Origin: Candidatus Zixiibacteriota bacterium
GTDB taxonomy: Bacteria; Zixibacteria; MSB-5A5; WJJR01
DNA: 34,113 nt
Direction of reading: 5' to 3'
Assembly: GCA_020058315.1 (NCBI GenBank)
Contig: JAGVEK010000484.1
Coordinates: 1-34,113 of the forward strand
The notes beneath the pieces were generated by a model. That model did not search any database. It was not told the origin of the DNA and was given only the letters and a program-made list of their open reading frames with translations. Made by a program: the position numbers and the translations under genes. Positions 26,266 to 34,113 of this stretch are shown here, piece after piece (the first letter of the stretch is position 1; each line of letters begins with the position of its first letter).

Positions 26266-26337
26266 ACCACCGACACCGTGGCCTCAATCGATCCGCGGCT
26301 TGCTGCCGCAATGCGAGTACCGCGCGGGGACAGCACA

Positions 26338-26349
26338 GTTTTATATACC
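26338..26349 (+). promoter_or_regulatory. TATA-like element AGTTTTATATACC region
   Basis: AT-rich TTTATATA ~37-44 nt upstream of ATG 26384, followed by strong RBS GAGGTGATC. Confidence 0.5.
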
Positions 26350-26383
26350 AGGGTCCCTCCCATGTCCCGCGAGGTGATCAATC

Positions 26384-26710
26384 ATGGGAAGGCGATACAA
26401 GTGCGTTTGGTGCAGTTCCGGCGAGACGACCGGCAAAGGGGTTCGGCGCACAAAGACGATGGGGAATCGGCGAATTTGCCGCTGTAAGGCCTGCGGCCGA
26501 AAGTTCACGCCGAAATACCAGCCTGAAGTCTCGGTGACTTCGGGCCCTGATCAAACACGATCGTCGGCCATCGATCCGCAGAAGCTTGCGAAGCCTGCGC
26601 AACTCTGCAACTCAGCCCCAAAACAAGATCAGGCCAGCACTCCCATCGGCTATAAACCCGAGCAAGGAGACGCCGAACACGGCCTTTCGGAGAATGGCCC
26701 CAGCGCTTGA
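26384..26710 (+). CDS. Small zinc-ribbon protein
   Basis: MGRRYKCVWCSSGETTGKGVRRTKTMGNRRICRCKACGRKFTPKYQ; CxxC...CxxC, strong RBS. Confidence 0.7.
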   Translation: MGRRYKCVWCSSGETTGKGVRRTKTMGNRRICRCKACGRKFTPKYQPEVSVTSGPDQTRSSAIDPQKLAKPAQLCNSAPKQDQASTPIGYKPEQGDAEHGLSENGPSA

Positions 26711-27500
26711 CCGCTCCGGGCTCCTCACCCGCACCTTCCAGATGAGCGAGGCGGTCGAGCGGTTTGTCGGCGCCGCACGGGCGTTCTTCTACGAGGTCGC
26801 GCTGTCGGGTCGGCAATGTCCCGTCTGCGGTGGTCGCCTAGCGATGAGCGGTGAAAGTCGCTGTCGTTGCGAGACCTGCGGGCAGGAGTCGGACCCGACA
26901 TGTGCGTTCCAGCGGTGCCCGGCGTGCGGAGGCAGCCCACGGCTCCGCGTCCGGCGATATGAGTGCGAAATCTGCGGCATGGACATGCCGTCGCGTTTCG
27001 TCTTCGACGGATTGGTGTTCGATGTCGAGTACTTTCGGCAGAAGATGGAGGAGCATCGCCAGAGGACCGCGGGGCGTATGGAGCGTGTCCGTGAGATGCT
27101 TGCGGCGAGCCGATCGCCGGCAATCGCGGCAGGCCCGTTGGACCTGGCCAATCATCCCGGCTTGCTTGATGCACTGGACGCACTGGTAGACGGCTCTCCC
27201 GTCGCCCTCCAAATCGAGCCGCGCTCGAGATTCGATCTCAAGGCCTACCAGGCGCATGTACAGGCTAATCTTGGGACACTCGGGCGCGACTTCGATGAGA
27301 TCCCCGCCCTGCGATCTGATGACCGGTTTGACCGCGTGTGGCGGTTTATCGCGGTCATATTCCTCGCCCACGAGGGTCGCGTGAGGGTCGTTCAGGATGG
27401 CGAGGAGATCATGGTGATGCAACGTGAAACTGACCGAGAAGGACAAGACATTTCTGGAGAACTTGAAGAGGCTGATGGAGTCGAAGGACTTGTGGGTTGA
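26694..27500 (+). CDS. Multi-zinc-ribbon protein with uncharacterised C-terminal domain
   Basis: CPVCGGRLAMSGESRCRCETCGQESDPTCAFQRCPACGGSPRLRVRRYECEICG: four CxxC pairs; overlaps upstream and downstream ORFs. Confidence 0.7.
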   Translation: MAPALDRSGLLTRTFQMSEAVERFVGAARAFFYEVALSGRQCPVCGGRLAMSGESRCRCETCGQESDPTCAFQRCPACGGSPRLRVRRYECEICGMDMPSRFVFDGLVFDVEYFRQKMEEHRQRTAGRMERVREMLAASRSPAIAAGPLDLANHPGLLDALDALVDGSPVALQIEPRSRFDLKAYQAHVQANLGTLGRDFDEIPALRSDDRFDRVWRFIAVIFLAHEGRVRVVQDGEEIMVMQRETDREGQDISGELEEADGVEGLVG

Positions 27501-27903
27501 ACTCAAGCCCGGCCAACCCAGCCACATGGTCCTTCGCGGTACCTACGGAGAGAAAGTTTATCGGGCCTTTCGCATGACTCGGCAGGGCGTGCGCTGGCGC
27601 TTCTGGCGTATCTATAATGATATCTACATTTCTGCGTTCGAGGCCATTCTCTTCGTGGAAACCACATTCGGCACTCAGCTCCGCGAACATGCGATCCGAA
27701 TCAGCAAGGAGCGGTATGCGCTGCGGCAGGAGGCGTTGGGAAGCGAGTTTGAAAGCGCGAGCGTGGTGCGGGATGGAAGTGACGATTCTCCGAAGGCCCC
27801 AGTCTCGGAGAGTGATCATACCAAGCACCCGGATCACGAACCGCATGACTCCAACGCGGCCGAAGGTGCTCAGCCTCAGGAGCCGCGAGGTGACGGCCGA
27901 TGA
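27424..27903 (+). CDS. Hypothetical protein
   Basis: MKLTEKDKTFLENLKRLMESKDLWVELKPGQPSHMVLRGTYGEKVYRAFRMTRQGVRWRFWRIYNDIYISAFEAILF...; ATGA overlap with next gene. Confidence 0.65.
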   Translation: MKLTEKDKTFLENLKRLMESKDLWVELKPGQPSHMVLRGTYGEKVYRAFRMTRQGVRWRFWRIYNDIYISAFEAILFVETTFGTQLREHAIRISKERYALRQEALGSEFESASVVRDGSDDSPKAPVSESDHTKHPDHEPHDSNAAEGAQPQEPRGDGR

Positions 27904-28319
27904 GCGAACCGAGCAAGATCGATTTCCGGCATCGGCGCATTCGGGAGATCGAAGATATCACGGACATCGTGGCGATGATCTTCCCAGGCAACACGAATCA
28001 GCAAAACGCGGCGGCACGGATACTTCTCACATTAAAGGCCGCCGCGGAAACGGTCCCATCGTTGCGAGTTCTTGAGGAACAACATGGCATCTCGCGCCGA
28101 ACGCTCGAACGCACGCGGGCCAAGCTGGCTCATGTTGGCCTGATCGAAAACATCGGGCCGCTGAGCAAGCGGGCAAATGGTCACCCAGGCTGGCGGCTCT
28201 CGGGGCGGATGAGCGGCGCGATGCGCCTCCTTGCCGAGAAGATTGATACATGGAAAACCGACACGAGGCCGGAGCGCCAAGAGAAGGATGAGAGGCTGGT
28301 AGGGATGCAGTTATCGTGA
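27900..28319 (+). CDS. Winged-helix/HTH DNA-binding protein
   Basis: QQNAAARILLTLKAAAETVPSLRVLEEQHGISRRTLERTRAKLAHVGLIENIGPLSKRANGHPGWRLS. Confidence 0.7.
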   Translation: MSEPSKIDFRHRRIREIEDITDIVAMIFPGNTNQQNAAARILLTLKAAAETVPSLRVLEEQHGISRRTLERTRAKLAHVGLIENIGPLSKRANGHPGWRLSGRMSGAMRLLAEKIDTWKTDTRPERQEKDERLVGMQLS

Positions 28320-28418
28320 ACGACCCTATTGCGAGGGAAGCACGCCGGACGCCGCGCAGCGCAGGCCCGTGACCATAGGTGACTTGTGCCGTAACTGAGG
28401 CCTTCTTACGCTGGGCGT

Positions 28419-29516
28419 ATGAAAAGGCGAGTCTTACGGATCCTTTTCTATTCGATTGTCGGTCTCGCCGTTGTCACGTTAATGTTCTTCCTTTGGTTTT
28501 CGCACAGTCCAACCACGCAACTCATCGACGCTTCTGGAAAGGAACTTACCGCCGGTACCGCCCCCCAGGGAGATGAAGAGGTTCTCGACGGCTCGCTCTT
28601 CGAAGAGGCTCAGGCGCTGATCAAACGCAAGGAATTCGCAGCGGCCAAGGAGCGGCTCCTCCGGGTCATCGAGGAATCCAACCGCGATGGCGAGGCCTGT
28701 ATTCTCCTCTGCGACGTTTCGCGCGAGCTCAAGGACGTGGCGGCAGCCGCGGACTACGGTCTGAAGGCTGTTGAACTTCTGCCGGGCAGCGCCGAAGCGC
28801 ACCTCGCCTACGCGAAAGCACTCGGGGCACAACTCGCCGCCGACATGCAGAGCATCAGCGGCATGCTTGGCGCCATGAAGCGGCTGGGGCTCTTCAAGGC
28901 CGAGCTCAACCGGGTGATCGAACTGAATCCCCAGGACACCGAAGCGCGAACGATGTTGGTGTTTACCAATATGGCCCCCAAGCCCATCGGCGACATCGAT
29001 CGAGCGGTCGAGCTCTGCGGGGAGATCGAGGCGCGCGATCCTATCATGGGAAAGCAACTACTCGCCATGTGCTACCAGAGGAAGAAAGAGACCGAGCGCG
29101 CCATCGCGCTCCTGCTGGCCGGAATCGAAGAGTATCCAGAAGAATGCAGCCTTCACGCCGCTCTCGCGGATATCTACGCCGAGGAGAAACGCTTTGATGC
29201 CGCGGACGCGGAGTACGAGGCGGCGCGTCGTGGTGAGAAAGGTAAGGCCTACTACCGCTCGCTGTATGGCCAGGCACGGATGCGCATCCAGAACCAGTTC
29301 GAGCCCGCGCGGGCGGTCGAGTTGCTCAACGAGTTCATCAGGGGCGAGCCTGAAAGCGACGGCATGCAGACCGTGGCTCACGCCTGTTGGCGCAAAGGCA
29401 ACGCGCTCGAACAACTGGGCCGGAAACAGGATGCCCGCGAAGCGTACGAGGAGAGCCTCCGTCGGGATCCTAGTCTTGAACTAGCCAAGAAGGCGATCGC
29501 CGGTTTTTCTGAGTGA
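28419..29516 (+). CDS. Membrane-anchored tetratricopeptide repeat protein
   Basis: N-terminal TM ILFYSIVGLAVVTLMFFLWF; TPR-like helices including EQLGRKQDAREAYEESLRRDPS. Confidence 0.85.
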   Translation: MKRRVLRILFYSIVGLAVVTLMFFLWFSHSPTTQLIDASGKELTAGTAPQGDEEVLDGSLFEEAQALIKRKEFAAAKERLLRVIEESNRDGEACILLCDVSRELKDVAAAADYGLKAVELLPGSAEAHLAYAKALGAQLAADMQSISGMLGAMKRLGLFKAELNRVIELNPQDTEARTMLVFTNMAPKPIGDIDRAVELCGEIEARDPIMGKQLLAMCYQRKKETERAIALLLAGIEEYPEECSLHAALADIYAEEKRFDAADAEYEAARRGEKGKAYYRSLYGQARMRIQNQFEPARAVELLNEFIRGEPESDGMQTVAHACWRKGNALEQLGRKQDAREAYEESLRRDPSLELAKKAIAGFSE

Positions 29517-30143
29517 CCCACTAGGCACAGCCAAAGCGCCTATAATTGGCATCGGACGCCTGTTTTTCATTTGTCTCGACGGAAAATGCGATCCGAGTCG
29601 CAGCGTTTTTCCGACTGCCAATTGTAAAGGTCATTGCCAGCCGAACTGGTCATGAAGGACACCTGTTGGAAAGGCTTCACCGGAATGTCGCCTAGCGCGG
29701 CATCACCTTCTCGGGACGCAGGTCCGCCGATTTCGCCAGGTTTTTGGTACAATGGCGTTCGCGCACTCGCGGTGCCTGCGAATTTTAACATCGAGGAATT
29801 CGTGAGGTCTCGCGGCGGAGGGCTGATTCCGTGTTCGAGGGACGGACCCACTATGGGATCAGCTGGGCCGGGGAAAGGCTGATCCCGCTCGAATTGTCAC
29901 GGCGTGCAGCTTGGGAAGCCGACGCAGTCCGTTTCAAACCCCTTTGATGACAACAACTTAAACATCGATGGCGCAGGCATAGATACTGTTCTTGCGCTGG
30001 TGTGGGAACTGATTTCTGGGCTGTTTTCAGGGTCGTTCTGCCACGAATCTGCCACGAAGAAACGACCCCGTATACGCCTTTTGAAATACGGAGCGTATGG
30101 CAGGGAACCAATCCGCTCGTGATGTAGAACCGAATGTTACATG

Positions 30144-33100
30144 TTACGGCAACACGCCCGTGAAAACTCGCTGAAAGACGGCAAAATCCTTCAGGTCAAC
30201 GTCCCCGTCCGATTCGAGATCAGACTCCCTGCAGCTTTCAGGCATTGTGACTCCCGGTCCGGTAAGGCATGCCGAGCCAACAGCGTGGTCTTGCGCATCG
30301 ATGTCTCGGTCTCGGTCTAGGTCGCCAAGGATGAGGGGAACATGGACGACCTGTACATGGACATTGTCAGTCTCGTCCGCTTCATTCACCGAATGATCGA
30401 AGTTTGCAAGCGCGAAAACCTGCACGAAATCGCCTGGACGCAAGTCCCGCGTATCCCAAACGAAAGTGGCGTCGTAACTCCCGCCGGAAGGAACTGGATC
30501 TGTCGTGCCAACGCCGATCTCGGCACCATCGGCTGCATTCAAACGCCAGGAGACGCCAAACGGCCCAGTCGGTACCGACCCCGAGTTCATTAGGCGAGTT
30601 GTGACAGCGACAGCGGTTTCTGAGACCCGGGTGATTGGCCCCGACGCCATTTCGATGTTTGGCAGTACAATCCAAGCACTCACGGTATTGTTCGATCGAT
30701 CTCTGTCGTCTACGTTAAGATCCGGATCTACGACCACAAACAATCTATGGGGGACCTGCAGCGATGGAACATTCCAGGGGAAGAGAAGCTGTTCTGTTCG
30801 GCCAGCCATTAGGGGCGATGGCGATACCGAGACCTTTGCAATGGACGCACCGCCGTTGTTCGGATCGCCGTCGTACAACTCAACCAATGCGCCAACCACC
30901 GGTAAGTCGCCACGATTCTCAATCGTCGCTTTGATCGTCGCAGGTGACCCCGGAACAGGATTGGGCGGTTCGACAACAAGCGATCTCTCGACCACCGCAA
31001 GATCGTTCCCAAGCACGTGACGAAGTAGGCACAAGTCCGTTCGTCCCGGTTGTGGAACGTTGGTAAGATGATGTAGTTGTCCGCTGATTTCGATGTCCAT
31101 GTCGTTTCGTTCGGTCTGCGTTTTCAGGTAGGCAATCAGCAGTTGCGAACCATTGTACGCCAAGGACAACGCGGTCTCGGAGTGCTCATCTTGCGTCAAC
31201 TGGCGCGGAAGTGACCACTGATCTACTTCGACATCATAGAAGGCCGCCACGATGTCCACGCCTTCTGGGCCCTGTACGCCGTAAGCTACCGCCGCCCCGC
31301 CAGGCATAGTCACCCCATCCAACGATGGCGCTTGGTTGGCCAGGGTGTCTTCGGCATAAATGGGTCGTGCGTTCCAAGTGCCCAGAGGCGAGTACATAAC
31401 GGTTCCATCCGACGCCCAAACGCAGATGACTTCACCGTTGGGGGCTACCAACACCGGTAGCGCGTCCTCCACCGTGTCATTCGTCAGGCGTCTGGTTGCC
31501 TGCCATATGCCTCCTGCCGTCTCAAGTGCGTACAACTCGCGATCATCTCTCGTATCGAGGTTGCCGTCCTCGTCCACGGTGAAGACAACGTATCCCGCTC
31601 CGCCACTATCTTCAACAAACGCTAGGCCTAGAACGCCCTTTTGCCCTGACCACACAATTTCTGGGCTCGACCAGTTAGTGCCATTCCAATGGGCAAACAT
31701 GAGCCGGTCGCCAGAGCTAGAGTTGCCAGGACTTGCATCAGCCTCGTTCTGAATCCAGATGACACCTGTCGTGCCGTTATAGACGACTGGGCATGGTGCG
31801 CGATCGACCACATCGTTGTTTGCGACAAGGATTGGAGTGGTCCACTCTCCCGTCGCCCGATCAAAAAAGGAAGTTGCAATCTCCAGGTAAGGCGCGACAT
31901 CGCTGGGACTTTGTGCTCCAGAAACATCGCCATCGATCTGTTCCCAAACCGCAATGTCCTTGTCCACACTGGTTGCTGCGAGTACTGGCCCAAAGTCAGC
32001 CATGGCGTCGTCCGCAACCCGTTCCATGGTCCACGCAGCACCTCCAACCGAACGCACGGAGGCTATGTCGGTCGCTTGGTACCACGGTTTCGATGGATCG
32101 TGGAGAGCGTAGGCAACATGGGTCTGGGTCGAGTCCGAGATAAGAGACGGAGACGCAAGAGGGGAAACATTCGTGACCAGGATCTCCTCAAGCGCCGGAC
32201 CAAGCCCTTCCGCCTGGTTTGTCCCACGCCACAGTAAGATCTGGTCACGCCCAGTCTGGTTGGCTTCGCCCCAGCGTACTAGCTCAAAACCGAGCGGTCG
32301 CCATTTACCGTTCAGCATCGGGTCGCCGAGGGCGACCGAACCGAGCGCGCGCTCCTCGGTGCAATCACCGAAACAGATTTCGGTTCCCACTTCCTCAGTG
32401 AACTGGAACAACCACGCGTGGGCGAATACGCCGACATATGCAGCTAAGGTCAAACTTCTGAAAACCCATTCCGGGCATACCTCAAACTCGGGCGTCCCGG
32501 TTCCGCCGGCGTAGATCCCCACCTTAACGTCTTCGTCAAGTTTAAGAAGTGCCTGCGCTTCGATGCCCATGGTTCCAGACACGTTGATCGTATCCGCGCC
32601 AAGAAAGCATGCGTCGTTCCATGTTCCGAGCTCGTACTCGCCGGAGACCGTTGCGCCACCGATGAGATAGACGCGAACCTTGAGCGCTCCTACTACTTCT
32701 TTGACGACTGGAATTGTCAAAAGGAAATTAACCGCCGGCGCAGCAGGCGGGAATAGAACGCCGACAACGGCCACCGCCTTCGCTCCAACACCGGCCTTGC
32801 CCGAAAACGAAGCCTCCCAGCTTGGCGTAAGTTCCGGCGCGTCGCACCCTGCTAATGCGATATCGAGTTCTCCGGCAAGGCCGAGTTGCGCCTCTCCAAG
32901 TATTTCGACTGGGGTTCCCGGCAGATTCCACTCGATATCGAGGCCGCCAAAGCCGCCAAGAGAGCCACCAAAGGTCGCCCCAAGTAGGTCGTAGCTTAAA
33001 CCGGCGTTGTAGCCCAGCGATGCCTCGAGCTTCAGATCGTTGCTTCCTAGCGGCAGTTTCCAGTCATGCGACTTTTCCAATGAGAAATCCAATTTCAAAC

Positions 33101-34113
33101 TGTCGGGTGTCCACGGGATGTTGTCCTGATACCACGGAACGATAATGCCCGGGACAGGAGAAACGTGTACGCCTGTTTTGAAAAACGTTCTCCGGCCTTC
33201 ACCGTTGACGACCTCCACCATGATCTCACTGCAAGTGTCGACTGCGCTTGGTGCAGAGATGTCCAACGTGGCACGCGCCAGGCCTCCACCGAGGTTTGTG
33301 ATAACGGCTTGGTGCTGTGTCCCGGCAACCGTGCACTGCACCGACCCTGGGGAGCCATTCCAAGCAACGGTGGTTTCAAACGCCAGATTTCCTGGCATTC
33401 CTTCGATCAGGTGATGACCATTCGGTGAGTCGAAATCCAGCGTCGCCGGTGATCCCAGACCGGAGTTTGCTTGCAACTGGAAGGTCTCGTACTTCGCCTC
33501 GCCGGCGGCAATGGTGATTGTTCGTGTTGCAGAGTAGTAGCCCGTCTTGCTGATCGTCACAGTACCGGAGTTTGGTGGGAGACCGGTGAACTCAAACTCT
33601 CCTTGCTGATTGGTCGTGGTCGCAATGCCGGCAAACGACACAGACGCTCCGGCAAGCGGGCCCAGAACTTGGCCAAGAGAATCCGCTTCAACTGCGAGCC
33701 CACGCAAGCTCGCTCGGTCCGCAGCAATAACACAGCCAGTCGAGGGCGGCGAAGAAAGAAAGGGTGTGTATTCAACGAGTGGAAGATTATGGTTGTCGTT
33801 CCAGTCTTGAATCTTGGTGTTAATTGTCGCTGTGCTCGTCGTTCCCCACCAATTGTACTCCATGTGTATGACTGATCCGCTGGTTCCGACGGCAGAAACG
33901 GACGCAGAAGAAAGGTCGTTGTTGTAGAACTCCACGTCGGCATTGCTATGAATCGTGATGTTATGTAGATGAGAACAGCCCACCGACCCTGCGCTGCCGG
34001 TGTTGAAGGTCACCCGCCCCTCCAGCCGGGTGTTGGCGAAGCTCGCCTGCCCGCCGCTGTTGACGATGAGGTTCGTGCTCCCACCCGTGAACGACGCCCC
34101 GTCCGCAACCAAC
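30144..34113 (-). CDS. Very large secreted protein (beta-helix-like and carboxypeptidase-regulatory-like regions, CARDB-like domains, dockerin-like C-terminus); 5' end outside window
   Basis: SFAGIATTTNQQGEFEFTGLPPNSGTVTISKTGY; PGSPATIKATIENRGDLPVVGALVELYDGDPNNGG; GDLDRDRDIDAQDHAVG...SDLESDGDVDLKDFAVFQRVFTGVLP. Confidence 0.85.
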   Translation of the reverse strand, partial: LVADGASFTGGSTNLIVNSGGQASFANTRLEGRVTFNTGSAGSVGCSHLHNITIHSNADVEFYNNDLSSASVSAVGTSGSVIHMEYNWWGTTSTATINTKIQDWNDNHNLPLVEYTPFLSSPPSTGCVIAADRASLRGLAVEADSLGQVLGPLAGASVSFAGIATTTNQQGEFEFTGLPPNSGTVTISKTGYYSATRTITIAAGEAKYETFQLQANSGLGSPATLDFDSPNGHHLIEGMPGNLAFETTVAWNGSPGSVQCTVAGTQHQAVITNLGGGLARATLDISAPSAVDTCSEIMVEVVNGEGRRTFFKTGVHVSPVPGIIVPWYQDNIPWTPDSLKLDFSLEKSHDWKLPLGSNDLKLEASLGYNAGLSYDLLGATFGGSLGGFGGLDIEWNLPGTPVEILGEAQLGLAGELDIALAGCDAPELTPSWEASFSGKAGVGAKAVAVVGVLFPPAAPAVNFLLTIPVVKEVVGALKVRVYLIGGATVSGEYELGTWNDACFLGADTINVSGTMGIEAQALLKLDEDVKVGIYAGGTGTPEFEVCPEWVFRSLTLAAYVGVFAHAWLFQFTEEVGTEICFGDCTEERALGSVALGDPMLNGKWRPLGFELVRWGEANQTGRDQILLWRGTNQAEGLGPALEEILVTNVSPLASPSLISDSTQTHVAYALHDPSKPWYQATDIASVRSVGGAAWTMERVADDAMADFGPVLAATSVDKDIAVWEQIDGDVSGAQSPSDVAPYLEIATSFFDRATGEWTTPILVANNDVVDRAPCPVVYNGTTGVIWIQNEADASPGNSSSGDRLMFAHWNGTNWSSPEIVWSGQKGVLGLAFVEDSGGAGYVVFTVDEDGNLDTRDDRELYALETAGGIWQATRRLTNDTVEDALPVLVAPNGEVICVWASDGTVMYSPLGTWNARPIYAEDTLANQAPSLDGVTMPGGAAVAYGVQGPEGVDIVAAFYDVEVDQWSLPRQLTQDEHSETALSLAYNGSQLLIAYLKTQTERNDMDIEISGQLHHLTNVPQPGRTDLCLLRHVLGNDLAVVERSLVVEPPNPVPGSPATIKATIENRGDLPVVGALVELYDGDPNNGGASIAKVSVSPSPLMAGRTEQLLFPWNVPSLQVPHRLFVVVDPDLNVDDRDRSNNTVSAWIVLPNIEMASGPITRVSETAVAVTTRLMNSGSVPTGPFGVSWRLNAADGAEIGVGTTDPVPSGGSYDATFVWDTRDLRPGDFVQVFALANFDHSVNEADETDNVHVQVVHVPLILGDLDRDRDIDAQDHAVGSACLTGPGVTMPESCRESDLESDGDVDLKDFAVFQRVFTGVLP

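Noticed and set aside
29634-30122. Short ORFs 29634-29882 and 29904-30122 as genes or attachment site
   Set aside because: No recognisable motif or repeat partner; the TTTCAAAC near 29931-29938 lacks a matching T-stem.

Overview
The window looks like a high-GC, Planctomycetota-like bacterial chromosome segment. The lineage call is inferred from a dockerin-like C-terminus and an IPTL-CTERM-like tail. It carries several accessory blocks. (1) 1-3174: 3' part of a long solenoid protein with at least 14 tandem ~37-aa 'WL..xP..H.SW..VW..LW' repeats. (2) Housekeeping-like genes: nitroreductase, histone-deacetylase-family hydrolase, rhomboid protease, SEC-C/TPR protein. (3) A small-gene block (~6250-9020) ending in an ArdC-type antirestriction protein. 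It has repeated hairpins with T-rich loops in the 5' leaders, a recurring 41-aa peptide family, and three copies of an unnamed ~50-aa domain. (4) A RecD2 N-terminal remnant followed by small accessory genes. (5) A DUF4038-like secreted protein with an IPTL-CTERM-like tail, split by an apparent 1-nt deletion. (6) The most interesting part, ~16.6-28.3 kb: an island that looks archaeal-like, with an Orc1/Cdc6-like AAA+ initiator. Next to it is an origin-like locus: four direct 22-bp repeats at 88-91 bp spacing, a tandem AT-rich element, and one inverted repeat. The island also has BRE/TATA-like promoters 20-60 nt upstream of several start codons, a HerA/VirB4-like ATPase with C-terminal wHTH and PD-(D/E)XK-like regions, a DEDD exonuclease, an ADP-ribosylglycohydrolase, and an overlapping membrane/coiled-coil/nuclease-like operon. 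(7) A TPR protein and a very large secreted CARDB/dockerin-like protein that runs off the right edge. All family calls come from reading motifs by eye; no database search was run.
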